In this document: positions 45,449-54,126 of the stretch, piece by piece
Layout: every line of letters begins with the position of its first letter
Numbering within the stretch: position 1 is the stretch's first letter
From: Haloplasma contractile SSD-17B
GTDB lineage: Bacteria; Bacillota_I; Bacilli_A; Haloplasmatales; Haloplasmataceae
Length of the DNA: 64,000 nucleotides
Direction of reading: 5' to 3'
NCBI RefSeq assembly: GCF_000215935.2
Contig: NZ_AFNU02000001.1
Coordinates: forward strand, 62,001 to 126,000
The notes under the pieces: model-generated
What the model was told of the DNA's origin: nothing
The model's database searches: none
Seen by the model: only the letters and a program-made list of their open reading frames with translations
Made by a program: the position numbers and the translations under genes

Positions 45449-48310
45449 ATGTATTTAAAACGAATAGAAGCTATAGGATTCAAATCATTTGCTGAAAAGA
45501 CCATCATTGAGTTTGAAGAAGGGGTTACAGCAATTGTAGGACCTAATGGTTCAGGAAAATCAAATATATCTGATGCCATCAAGTGGGTGTTGGGTGAACA
45601 ATCAAGTAAAAGTTTGCGCGGTAAAGTAATGTCAGATGTAATTTTTGCTGGTACTACCAACAGGTCGCCTTTAAATGTGGCTGAAATCACGCTTGTTTTA
45701 GATAATACCGATCAATCCTTACCGGTAGATTATGAAGAGGTAGCGATTACCCGACGTTTATTCAGGTCGGGGGAAAGTCAATATCTACTAAATAAGCAAA
45801 AGGTACGCTTAAAGGATGTACGGGAACTGATTATGGATTCAGGAATCGGTGCTGACTCCCTGTCAATTATTTCGCAGGATAAAGTTCGCCATATCGTTGA
45901 AGCAAAGCCAGAAGAACGACGTGTTGTAATAGAGGAAGCTGCTGGTGTTCTAAAGTATAAGAACCGTAAAAAAGAAGCAGAACGTAATTTAGAGCATACA
46001 CAGTCAAATTTACAACGTATTGACGATATCATGCATGAACTTGAATCACAAAAAGGACCGTTAGAAAAGCAAGCGAAGATAGCAGAAGAATACTTAGAGA
46101 AAAAGTCTGAGTTAGAGGGAATAGAAGTTGCCCTTTATGTAAAAGAAATTGATCAAGCGGTTAAACGCATAAAAGAAATTGAAAAAGAAATTCAGGAAAA
46201 CAGTATTCAAGTATTTAACTATGAGAAAATGGAAAAAAAGAATACAGAGGAAATCGACGTTTTATCAAAAGAGAAGAATAAATTAGAAGAACAAATTAGT
46301 CATTACCAAGACCTAGCTATGGAAATCAACTCTAAAATTTCATACATAGAGGGTCAACGTAAAGCACTAATGGGAAGTTCTGAAAATGATGTTGATGATA
46401 AAGAGGCGTTCGAGAATCGCTTTAAAGAAAATTTACGTCAATATGAAAAGCAACAGGAAGAGTTGAGAGAACTTCAGGATGACTTGCCGGAATTAATTAA
46501 TAAGCGTAAGGAGTTTCAAACACAAGTAAGTGATCTTCAGGAACAGTTAAATCGTAAAAACTCAGAGTGTTACGGCTTAGAATCAAAAATAAAAGTTCTA
46601 AATGACTTTTCCAATGCGTATTATAAAGGTGTTAAAAGCGTAGTTACAGCTAAAGAACGCAACCAACTCAAAGGTATTTATGGTACAGTTGATAGTTTAA
46701 TTAATACTGAGGACAGTTATGTTGAAGCAATTGAACTAGCATTACAGGCGGCAATGCAACACATAATAGTAGAACAAGTAGCAGATGCTAAACAAGCGAT
46801 TAAATATCTAAAACAAAATAATGCAGGTGTTGCAACGTTCTTACCTCTTGACGTAATTAAGCCTAGGTCTGTCAGAAGTGATGTTATGAAGCAAATCGTA
46901 TCTGCACCCGGTTTTGTTGATCTTGCTGTTAATTTGATTACATTTGACTCTAAATATCAAAATGTAATGGAAAACTTGCTCGGAAATATTATAATTGCAG
47001 ACAACATTGACAATGCAACAAAACTATCAAAATTGATTAATAATTCATATCGAATCATTACATTAGATGGAGAAATCATCCATGTGGGTGGTAGTATGAC
47101 GGGGGGTAAAACAAACCGTAAGCGTACTGGTTTATTACAACAACGTCTAGAACTAGAAGAGGCACATCAGAGACTAGAACAAGCAAAAGGGGATATTAGT
47201 CCTTTAAAACGACAAATATCTGAATATGCAAATAAATTTAAAGAGCTTGACGAATTAATCTCCAAAAAACGTATGAATCACGCTCGTTTAGAAGAATACC
47301 TTCGTAACAAGGCGTCTACAATCAAGTCATTAAAGTTGTCAATGGAACAAGATAATACAAAACAGATGCTAGAAGAGCGTGAACAATATAATGAGAAAAT
47401 TAGAGAAATACGCAAGGAGAACGTTAAACTTCTGGAAACGATTAAGCACTATGAGCGTGAAAATAATGAAATTAATCGATTTATCCGTAATGTGAATAAC
47501 GAACTCCGAAATTTAGATGTAGAGAAAAACAGAATTGATGTTAAATATAATAACAATTTGGATTTCTTGCAAAATGAATATCGAGTAACATATGAGTATG
47601 CAAAAAATAATTATAAACTCGATATGGAGTTTGAAATTGCTAGAATAAAATCTAAGAAGTTACGAAAGTATCTAGATAGTCTTGGTCCTGTTAATCTAGC
47701 TGCGGTTGATGAATTTAAACGTGTCAAGGATCGATACGAGAAATTCAAAGAAAATCATGAAGACTTAGTAACTGCTAGAAAGAATATACTATCATCAATT
47801 AGCGAATTAGATGAGGTCATGATTGAAAAATTCAAAGATACATTTGATAAAGTAAAAGACGAATTTACAGAAGTATTCAGAACATTATTTAATGGAGGAA
47901 GTGCAGAACTTCTACTGACCGATGAAAATGATTTATTAAACACTGGAGTTGAGATTATAGCAAGACCACCAGGAACTAAATTAAGAAACTCTAGTTTATT
48001 ATCAGGAGGGCAAAAGACCCTTACAGCAATCTCCCTATTATTTGCAATTCTTCGAATCAGAACAGTACCATTCTGTGTTCTTGATGAGGTTGAAGCAGCC
48101 CTTGATGAGGCAAATGTAAACCGATATGCTGATTACTTGGTACAGTTTAGTAAACAAACTCAGTTCATCGTAATTACTCACCGTAAGGGAACCATGGAAA
48201 AAGCAGATACACTATACGGGATTACAATGCAAGAGTCAGGTGTTACAACGGTCGTATCTGTTCGTTTTGATGAGACTGAGGAATTTATTGACGAGAATGT
48301 GGCATCATAG
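45449..48310 (+). CDS. smc: Chromosome condensation ATPase SMC, short-armed form
   Basis: Core of the SMC-ScpAB complex that extrudes DNA loops and individualises sister chromosomes. The 953-residue protein has Walker A GPNGSGKS (31-38), a left coiled coil (about 165-400), a hinge (about 405-560, with GIYGTVDSL and the glycine-rich HVGGSMTGGKTNRKR), a right coil (about 565-800), then signature LLSGGQKTL, Walker B VLDEVEAALD and the THRKGTM switch region. B. subtilis SMC is about 1186 residues; both arms are shorter here by about 90-100 residues each, close to the size of Mollicutes SMC. Heads and hinge look complete, so this is not a truncation. Confidence 0.95.
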   Translation: MYLKRIEAIGFKSFAEKTIIEFEEGVTAIVGPNGSGKSNISDAIKWVLGEQSSKSLRGKVMSDVIFAGTTNRSPLNVAEITLVLDNTDQSLPVDYEEVAITRRLFRSGESQYLLNKQKVRLKDVRELIMDSGIGADSLSIISQDKVRHIVEAKPEERRVVIEEAAGVLKYKNRKKEAERNLEHTQSNLQRIDDIMHELESQKGPLEKQAKIAEEYLEKKSELEGIEVALYVKEIDQAVKRIKEIEKEIQENSIQVFNYEKMEKKNTEEIDVLSKEKNKLEEQISHYQDLAMEINSKISYIEGQRKALMGSSENDVDDKEAFENRFKENLRQYEKQQEELRELQDDLPELINKRKEFQTQVSDLQEQLNRKNSECYGLESKIKVLNDFSNAYYKGVKSVVTAKERNQLKGIYGTVDSLINTEDSYVEAIELALQAAMQHIIVEQVADAKQAIKYLKQNNAGVATFLPLDVIKPRSVRSDVMKQIVSAPGFVDLAVNLITFDSKYQNVMENLLGNIIIADNIDNATKLSKLINNSYRIITLDGEIIHVGGSMTGGKTNRKRTGLLQQRLELEEAHQRLEQAKGDISPLKRQISEYANKFKELDELISKKRMNHARLEEYLRNKASTIKSLKLSMEQDNTKQMLEEREQYNEKIREIRKENVKLLETIKHYERENNEINRFIRNVNNELRNLDVEKNRIDVKYNNNLDFLQNEYRVTYEYAKNNYKLDMEFEIARIKSKKLRKYLDSLGPVNLAAVDEFKRVKDRYEKFKENHEDLVTARKNILSSISELDEVMIEKFKDTFDKVKDEFTEVFRTLFNGGSAELLLTDENDLLNTGVEIIARPPGTKLRNSSLLSGGQKTLTAISLLFAILRIRTVPFCVLDEVEAALDEANVNRYADYLVQFSKQTQFIVITHRKGTMEKADTLYGITMQESGVTTVVSVRFDETEEFIDENVAS

Positions 48311-48670
48311 AATAATTATGACACAGTAGGATATGTAAATAGGCATCAGAATATTAAATAGAGTATACCGTAGGGTTCAATATTGAATCCTACGGCTTTT
48401 ATTTATACGATCTTTCTTTTCGTGTATAAGAATGTCCAATAAGTCTACATCTTAGGCAGAAATAGATGCTAAGTGTTCAACTACCGGTTATTTCCTAGAA
48501 CTGGTACAATTTTAAAAATATGGAGAATAATTAATAAACAAAGATTAAATAACACAAAATGATAAGAGTAATAAATAAAAGGATTATATATAGTTTTTTT
48601 AGATAATTTTTGTTATAATAAACTTTGTGTATATAAAAATATTTAGTTATTAATAAATAGAGGTGACAAT
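48311..48670. other. Spacer between smc and ftsY
   Basis: Contains the smc terminator and, near 48612, a TATAAT-like element that probably starts the ftsY-ylxM-ffh transcript, though no clear -35 is visible. No ORF or RNA gene seen. Confidence 0.5.
48368..48403 (+). terminator. Terminator after smc
   Basis: CCGTAGG at 48368 begins a near-perfect palindrome (48368-48395) that pairs throughout with one G-T pair and is followed by TTTTA. Confidence 0.85.
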
Positions 48671-49672
48671 ATGGGATTATTTAATAATTTAAAAACTATG
48701 TTTAGCAAAAATAATGCGGATCAAAAAACAAAAGAGTCTGCCGATAAATATAAAGAAGGTATGGCCAAAACAAGAGGAAATATGGTTTCTAAATTGAAAG
48801 AACTGTTTTCCTCGTATGAAAACATCAATGATGAGCTATTCGATGAATTAGAAGAAATCTTTATCATGGCAGATATAGGTGTTGATACGGTCCTACGAAT
48901 TATTGATGAGTTAAAATCAGATGTAAGGGTTCGAGGAATTGAGAATCCAAATGAATTACAAAAAATTATTGTAGATAAGATGTTTGAAATCTATGTTAAA
49001 GGTGAAATCGTAAATACAAATCTAAGGTTTAACAAGGATGGATTAACTGTCTTATTATTTGTAGGAGTGAATGGTGTAGGTAAGACGACATCTATAGGAA
49101 AAGTTGCACACCGACTAAAACAAGATGGGAAGAAAGTTATGATGGCAGCTGGTGACACGTTTAGAGCAGGTGCGATCAACCAGTTAAAAGTATGGGGAGA
49201 AAGAGCAAACTGTGAAGTGATTTCTAGAGAAGAAGGTTCAGACCCATCATCTGTAATATTTGATGCGATTAATCGCGCCAAGGAAGCAGGAGCCGATGTT
49301 TTGCTATGTGATACTGCGGGTCGCTTACAAAATAAAGTGAATTTAATGAAAGAATTAGAAAAAATTAACCGTGTAATTGGTCGTGAAATTGAGGGAGCAC
49401 CTCATGAGACATTACTTACGATTGATGCAACAACAGGTCAAAATGGTATGAGTCAAGCAAAAGCATTTATGGAGGCTACCAATGTGTCGGGGATTGTGTT
49501 AACGAAGTTAGATGGTACTGCCAAAGGTGGAATTGTATTAGCTATCCGTAATGAATTAGGGCTTCCTATTAAATTTGTTGCACTTGGTGAGAAAATTGAT
49601 GATATTGAATACTTTGATATTGAAAAATATATTTATGGTTTATTCTCTGAATTATTTGAAGAGGGTGAATAA
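48671..49672 (+). CDS. ftsY: Signal recognition particle receptor FtsY
   Basis: Membrane-docking GTPase for the signal recognition particle. The 333-residue protein has a short basic N-terminus instead of a long acidic A domain, a four-helix N domain, and the G domain with GVNGVGKTTSIGK (G1), GDTFRAGAINQL, LCDTAGR (G3) and TKLDGTAKG (G4). The shortened N-terminus is common in Gram-positives. SD AGAGGTGA. It heads ftsY-ylxM-ffh, with ylxM only a few bases downstream. Confidence 0.96.
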   Translation: MGLFNNLKTMFSKNNADQKTKESADKYKEGMAKTRGNMVSKLKELFSSYENINDELFDELEEIFIMADIGVDTVLRIIDELKSDVRVRGIENPNELQKIIVDKMFEIYVKGEIVNTNLRFNKDGLTVLLFVGVNGVGKTTSIGKVAHRLKQDGKKVMMAAGDTFRAGAINQLKVWGERANCEVISREEGSDPSSVIFDAINRAKEAGADVLLCDTAGRLQNKVNLMKELEKINRVIGREIEGAPHETLLTIDATTGQNGMSQAKAFMEATNVSGIVLTKLDGTAKGGIVLAIRNELGLPIKFVALGEKIDDIEYFDIEKYIYGLFSELFEEGE

Positions 49673-49675
49673 CTA

Positions 49676-50011
49676 TTGCCTGATTTACTAGAAAAAACGC
49701 TAGAAATAAATCTATTGATTGATTTTTACGGCAATTTGTTGACAAACAAACAAGTTAACTATGTTGAGCAATATTACTTTGATAATTTAAGTTTATCTGA
49801 AATAGCAGAGTCATTTAATGTATCTAGAAATGCAATTTATGATAATGTAACACGTACAGTGAAACAATTATATAAATATGAAAATAAACTTAGTCTAGTT
49901 AAAAAATACAAAATAAGAACTCGTATAATCAATCAATTAAGAGAACAATACAAATACCAAAAGGAAATCGATGACCTACTACTAGAATTAGAGAGAATCG
50001 ATTTAAAATAG
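49676..50011 (+). CDS. YlxM/UPF0122 DNA-binding-like protein
   Basis: The 111-residue protein contains a sigma-like helix-turn-helix: LTNKQVNYVEQYYFDNLSLS then EIAESFNVSRNAIYDNVTRT. It belongs to the YlxM/UPF0122 family found between ftsY and ffh and thought to modulate the SRP pathway. It starts with TTG at 49676, preceded by GAGGGTG at 49661; no ATG fits the conserved start. It ends 17 bases before ffh. Confidence 0.9.
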   Translation: MPDLLEKTLEINLLIDFYGNLLTNKQVNYVEQYYFDNLSLSEIAESFNVSRNAIYDNVTRTVKQLYKYENKLSLVKKYKIRTRIINQLREQYKYQKEIDDLLLELERIDLK

Positions 50012-50028
50012 AAGGGAGATGTTAGCTT

Positions 50029-51447
50029 ATGGCATTTGATAGTTTATCAGATCGCTTGCAGGGAGCGTTAAAGAAAGTCACCGGTAAAGGTAAGTTAAAT
50101 GAAAAAGACATCGAAAATATGATGCGAGAGGTCCGTTTATCACTTCTTGAAGCAGATGTTAATTATAAAGTGGTTAAGCAATTTACAAATGAAGTAAAAG
50201 AAAAAGCATTAGGCGAAAAAGTGCTGAAGTCATTATCTCCAGGTCAACAGGTTGTAAAAATTGTACACGAAGAATTAAAGCAACTAATGGGAGAAGATGC
50301 ACATGGTGTTGCATTTAAAGGACATGGTACGACCGTTATTATGTTAGTCGGATTACAGGGAGCAGGTAAAACAACGCACGCTGGTAAATTAGCTAACTAT
50401 ATGCGTAAGAAACATAATAAAAAACCATTGATGGTTGCTGCCGATATCTATCGCCCTGCAGCGATTGATCAGCTAGAAACGGTTGGTAAACAATTAAACG
50501 TACCAGTCTTTAGTATGGGAACTGATGTTTCACCAGTCGAAATAGCAAAAAAGGCTTTACAACAGGCTACTGAAAATAAAAATGACCTCGTTATTATTGA
50601 TACAGCCGGTCGTTTACATATTGACGAAGCCTTAATGGATGAATTACAGCAAGTAAAGGAAATTGCAAAACCAGATGAAATACTATTAACAGTTGATGCG
50701 ATGACCGGTCAGGATGCAGTAACGGTTGCTGATTCATTCCATAAACAATTAAATGTAACGGGTGCAATTCTTACTAAACTGGATGGAGATACTAGAGGTG
50801 GGGCTGCACTATCGATTCGTAAAGTAACCGGTGTTCCAATCAAATTCATGGGTCTTGGTGAACAGTTAGATAAAATTGAAGTTTTTCACCCTGAACGTAT
50901 GGCATCCCGTATCTTAGGAATGGGTGATGTGCTAACATTAATTGAGAAGGCTCAAGATGCAATTGATGAAGAAGAAGCTATGGATATGGCTAAGAAATTT
51001 AAAGAGGCAACGTTTGATTATAATGATTTTAAAAAACAAATTAAGCAAATTAAACGTTTAGGTAACTTAAAAGGAATTATGAAAATGATTCCTGGTATGG
51101 GTAAACAACTGAATAATGTTGATATCGATGATAAACAATTCAATTATATAGAAGCAATTATTAACTCAATGACAAAAGAAGAGCGTCGCAATCCTAATTT
51201 AATGTCGTCAAGTAGACGTCGGCGTATTGCAGAGGGAGCGGGACGTAATATCTCAGAAGTTAACCGAATCATTAAACAGTTTGAAGAAATGCGTAAGATG
51301 ATGAAGAAAATGATGAATATGGACGAGCGTCAAATGAGCCGTATGATGAATAACCAAGGTGGAGCCGGAGGCGGTTTGCCTGGTATGGCACCAAAGCCTA
51401 AAAAAGGCAAAGGAAAAGGTAAAGGACGCGGACGTAGACCTTTCTAA
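50029..51447 (+). CDS. ffh: Signal recognition particle protein Ffh (SRP54)
   Basis: Binds signal sequences of nascent membrane and secreted proteins together with 4.5S/6S-type SRP RNA. The 472-residue protein has the N domain, the G domain (GLQGAGKTTHAGK, IDTAGRLH, TKLDGDTRGGAALS) and a methionine-rich M domain (MRKMMKKMMNMDERQMSRMM region) with RNA-binding GSSRRR-type helices (SSSRRRRIAEGAG). A Gly/Pro/Lys-rich tail ends in a basic GKGKGRGRR stretch. SD AAGGGAG. Last gene of the operon before a strong terminator. The SRP RNA gene was not found in this window. Confidence 0.96.
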   Translation: MAFDSLSDRLQGALKKVTGKGKLNEKDIENMMREVRLSLLEADVNYKVVKQFTNEVKEKALGEKVLKSLSPGQQVVKIVHEELKQLMGEDAHGVAFKGHGTTVIMLVGLQGAGKTTHAGKLANYMRKKHNKKPLMVAADIYRPAAIDQLETVGKQLNVPVFSMGTDVSPVEIAKKALQQATENKNDLVIIDTAGRLHIDEALMDELQQVKEIAKPDEILLTVDAMTGQDAVTVADSFHKQLNVTGAILTKLDGDTRGGAALSIRKVTGVPIKFMGLGEQLDKIEVFHPERMASRILGMGDVLTLIEKAQDAIDEEEAMDMAKKFKEATFDYNDFKKQIKQIKRLGNLKGIMKMIPGMGKQLNNVDIDDKQFNYIEAIINSMTKEERRNPNLMSSSRRRRIAEGAGRNISEVNRIIKQFEEMRKMMKKMMNMDERQMSRMMNNQGGAGGGLPGMAPKPKKGKGKGKGRGRRPF

Positions 51448-51466
51448 GTTCTATGATACGATTTAT

Positions 51467-51515
51467 AAAAAAAACTACTAACATTTTACGCACTAAAATG
51501 TTAGTAGTTTTTTAA
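51467..51515 (+). terminator. Bidirectional terminator between ffh and chromate transporter genes
   Basis: A 20-bp perfect stem (51469-51488 with 51494-51513) and a five-base loop, with A run before and T run after. It can end both ffh (plus) and the convergent transporter pair (minus). Confidence 0.92.
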
Positions 51516-51518
51516 TTT

Positions 51519-52148
51519 CTAAAATTGATTCATCATAATCAAATTACTAATTACACGATTCAAGTCATAATTGTAGACGAAAACTCCGACAATACAAGCG
51601 ATTATGATCACGACAATCGGATGGAGTTTATATTTTATAATCCCTACTAAAGATAAACTAGTAATTAATACGCTCCATAGGTTAATATATTCAAGGGGTT
51701 CTGCTAAGAGATAGGTGAGTACTTGTCCATCTATCGGTTCAAAGAATAAAGCATCGTTTCCAATCGTAAAGGCTGCTGAGAAGATTAACCCTGCAACAAC
51801 TGGCAGGATACCATAAAAGACCATCTTAAGTAATGGATGATCGTTATGCTCCTTTAGAATTGGTGAGATAAAAAAGATAATTAATAAAGAAGGTAAGGGT
51901 ACAGCAAGTGTTGCTATTACAGCGCCTTTTATAGAGGCGACATTAAATCCGACAAAGGTTGCGGTGTTAATGGCAATGGCACCAGGTGTCATCTGTGCGA
52001 TTGCAACGATATCTGAGAATTCAGAGCGAGAAATCCAGTCTAATGAAAGTAAATCTTCTTGTATTAGTCCGATCATGGCGAATCCGCCACCGAAGTTTAT
52101 AGCTGCTATTTTAAAGAATAACCAGAATAGTTGAAGTAACAAGATCAT
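51519..52148 (-). CDS. Chromate transporter family protein, second half-size subunit
   Basis: The 209-residue membrane protein of the CHR family (short-chain form) has about five to six helices and the repeat motif FGGGFAMIGLIQEDLL near the start plus AQMTPGAIAINTATFVG. It overlaps its upstream partner by four bases (ATGA). Pairs of half-size ChrA proteins are common in Firmicutes and insert in opposite orientation to form one transporter. Chromate is the named substrate, but in many species these proteins may move other anions. Confidence 0.85.
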   Translation of the reverse strand: MILLLQLFWLFFKIAAINFGGGFAMIGLIQEDLLSLDWISRSEFSDIVAIAQMTPGAIAINTATFVGFNVASIKGAVIATLAVPLPSLLIIFFISPILKEHNDHPLLKMVFYGILPVVAGLIFSAAFTIGNDALFFEPIDGQVLTYLLAEPLEYINLWSVLITSLSLVGIIKYKLHPIVVIIIACIVGVFVYNYDLNRVISNLIMMNQF

Positions 52149-52747
52149 TGTTCATCAATCCCTTTTTCTAAGAGGTGTTTAACGTAAGATGGAAAAAAGG
52201 TATATAAGGCTATGCCCACAAAAGCACCTAGAAGGATAATGAAGAATGGATGTAACACATCAAAAGTCAAAAGCAGAACACTAAAAAATACTAACGATGC
52301 TGATATAAAATCCTTTATTGACTTTTTAGCAATTTTAAAGCCAGCAACGATTATCAAGGCAACCACAGCAGATTTAATACCAAGCAATCCATGAGTTACA
52401 ACAGGATAGTCCTTTACTTGTCTAAATAAAGTTGCCACTAACAGTATAATAATAAACGATGGTGTTATTACACCGAACACTGAGGTAATCGCCCCTTTTT
52501 TTCCAGCTAAGCGGTAACCTACTAGTGCAGACATATTAACCGCAAGTGCTCCAGGAATTGATTGTGTAAGAGCAATAACATCTGCAATATCATGTTCCTT
52601 AATCCATTTCTTTTTTTCTACCATTTCTTTCTCAATTAGTGGAATCATAACGTACCCGCCACCAATCGTAAACACGCCAAACTTAAAAAATGTAATAAAT
52701 AAGATGAATAAATCATGTATTGATGAATGTTCTTCAGATTTCTTCAA
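52145..52747 (-). CDS. Chromate transporter family protein, first half-size subunit
   Basis: The 200-residue membrane protein of the same CHR family has FGVFTIGGGYVMIPLIEKEM and ALTQSIPGALAVNMSALVG, paralogous to its neighbour. An ATG at 52762 is in frame, but GGAGGGA lies just inside it and is ideally spaced from the TTG at 52747, so the TTG start is preferred. It is first in the minus-strand pair. Confidence 0.83.
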   Translation of the reverse strand: MKKSEEHSSIHDLFILFITFFKFGVFTIGGGYVMIPLIEKEMVEKKKWIKEHDIADVIALTQSIPGALAVNMSALVGYRLAGKKGAITSVFGVITPSFIIILLVATLFRQVKDYPVVTHGLLGIKSAVVALIIVAGFKIAKKSIKDFISASLVFFSVLLLTFDVLHPFFIILLGAFVGIALYTFFPSYVKHLLEKGIDEQ

Positions 52748-52901
52748 GATGCTTCCCTCCATGAATTATGCGGATAGTGTTAATGTTTAACATACATGAA
52801 CCATTATACAATATTTTTAGTATTTGTAAAAGATTTCTATTTAAAAGTAGTCGGACGGGTTTTTTTTATAAGAAGATGATTCAATAGTAAAAGAATGCAA
52901 T

Positions 52902-52928
52902 AAAAAAAGCTGACAATATGTCAGCTAA
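52902..52928 (-). terminator. Terminator after ybjQ (minus strand)
   Basis: AGCTGACA at 52908-52915 pairs with 52919-52926; on the minus strand a run of T follows. It lies ten bases past the ybjQ stop. Confidence 0.88.
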
Positions 52929-52937
52929 TGTTTACCG

Positions 52938-53297
52938 TTATGCTTCTTCATTTACAAGTTTTTCTTCTTTTAAGGGCTCATTTTCTTCAATAATTACAGC
53001 AGTACCGTATGCGATAATTTCTGAAGCACCTTGCATTACAGTAGAAGATTCAAGTCTGAATCCTATGATTGCATTAGCACCTTGAGTCTTCGCATCTTCT
53101 ACCATTCTTGAAATGGCAATTTTACGTGATTCATCCATCATCTTAGAGTATTCTTTGATTTCCCCACCAACAAGTTGCTTAAATCCAGCAAGTATGTCTT
53201 TACCAAAATGTTTTGCTCTTACCGTGCTTCCTTTAACGAATCCTTTGTACTCTAATACTTTTTTTCCCGGAAAATCATTCGTTGTACAAATTTTCAC
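52938..53297 (-). CDS. YbjQ/UPF0145 family protein
   Basis: The 119-residue protein has the UPF0145 fold pattern: CTTNDFPGKKVLEYKGFVKG at the start, FGKDILAGFKQLVGGEIKEY, and GANAIIGFRLESSTVMQGASE in the second half. Members form pentamers; a heavy-metal-binding role has been proposed without firm proof. An acidic tail (Glu-rich, about 15 residues) follows the domain. A small membrane-protein ORF lies 20 bases upstream on the same strand, and the two are probably co-transcribed. Confidence 0.88.
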   Translation of the reverse strand: MKICTTNDFPGKKVLEYKGFVKGSTVRAKHFGKDILAGFKQLVGGEIKEYSKMMDESRKIAISRMVEDAKTQGANAIIGFRLESSTVMQGASEIIAYGTAVIIEENEPLKEEKLVNEEA

Positions 53298-53317
53298 ATT
53301 TACTCATCCTCTCATAT

Positions 53318-53464
53318 TTAATAGCGATCGTATTCATCTTTCTTTTCGTTCTCTTCTTGCTTTTCCTTTATGCGTTCTGCAATTTTTATAATAAGTATAA
53401 TAATTCCTACTACAAAAATCACGCTATAGAAACAAGCAATTAGAATAGGAAAGATTAATTCCAT
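53318..53464 (-). CDS. Small single-pass membrane protein upstream of ybjQ
   Basis: A 48-residue ORF has an N-terminal hydrophobic helix (about residues 2-28: FPILIACFYSVIFVVGIIIL is within it) followed by a strongly charged Lys/Glu-rich tail (ERIKEKQEENEKKDEYDRY). GGAG lies nine bases before the ATG at 53464. It precedes ybjQ by 20 bases. The hydrophobic-then-charged layout is unlikely in a chance frame, but no family is recognised. It may anchor or regulate YbjQ, which is inference from position only. Confidence 0.6.
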   Translation of the reverse strand: MELIFPILIACFYSVIFVVGIIILIIKIAERIKEKQEENEKKDEYDRY

Positions 53465-53659
53465 TCTATTCATCTCCATCTGATGATACTATCTGATCTT
53501 GATAGTTCAATTATATAGTAGATGGAATTGAATTAGAATAATTTTGAATAAAATGGAAATTTGTGTGTTTTAAAAGTAGATATTCAGGATTATATTCATA
53601 AATGTTAACTATTACTAAAAAAAATAGCCTATATAATTATCGGATCTATTAAAAATGTT

Positions 53660-53694
53660 CTGAAAAATAAAAAGAGACCATCTTAACGATGGTC
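53660..53694 (-). terminator. Minus-strand terminator with no known upstream gene
   Basis: GACCATC (53676-53682) pairs with GATGGTC (53688-53694). On the minus strand the stem is followed by TCTTTTTATTTTT. No minus-strand gene lies between it and rsmD, so it would end an unannotated transcript or be incidental. Confidence 0.6.
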
Positions 53695-53775
53695 ATAAAG
53701 TGATAGGATGTGACAACAGTCACTATATGTGAAAGGGAGAGGAGAAGTATGATAGAAGAATAGGGGGGATTCATT

Positions 53776-53868
53776 ATGAAATTGTCTGCAACTCTTCGTT
53801 GCATTAATAGTATGAGGGAAACATTCTATATTTATTCAAGAAAATTCAAAAAAATTAATTTTTTTTAA
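53776..53868 (+). CDS. Possible 30-codon ORF
   Basis: An ATG at 53776 follows AGGGGGGA and opens 30 codons to a TAA at 53866. The product is basic (KLSATLRCINSMRETFYIY and Lys/Phe-rich end). A four-codon frame (53749-53763) with its own SD GAGAGGAGA lies just upstream. No family is recognised; the strong SDs are the only support. Confidence 0.3.
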   Translation: MKLSATLRCINSMRETFYIYSRKFKKINFF

Positions 53869-54126
53869 AATTTAAACACGAAGTGTAAGTTTACATGATA
53901 AATTAGAATGATTATTGAATTATAATTACTATGGTTTAAATGCTTTAACAAGGTTTTGTATATCATATTATATGGAAATTGACATTATACAATACGATTT
54001 TTCAATATATTCATAAAATATTAATTTCATATTAGGTGCTGAGTTATAATCACAGTTTATTTTTTTTGTAAAAGATGGTAAACTAGTATAGAAAAAATAC
54101 TAGCAGGTTGAGAAGGTGTAAAAAAA

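Larger units (their letters stand above)
53465..54126. other. Long gene-free region with hairpins and tiny ORFs
   Basis: About 660 AT-rich bases. They hold a minus-strand terminator-like hairpin (53660-53694), a GTGAC/GTCAC hairpin near 53711-53725, and two tiny SD-preceded frames, a four-codon one at 53749 and a 30-codon one at 53776. The rsmD promoter must lie near 54080-54105 (TATAGA at about 54095). Function of the region is unknown. Confidence 0.5.

Noticed and set aside
45449-48310. SMC suspected to be truncated
   Set aside because: Both heads, signature, Walker B and hinge are present; only the coiled-coil arms are shorter.
51519-52747. Chromate transporter pair considered as one frameshifted full-length gene
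   Set aside because: Each half has its own start with a complete N-terminal motif, and the four-base ATGA overlap is the normal coupling of short-chain pairs.
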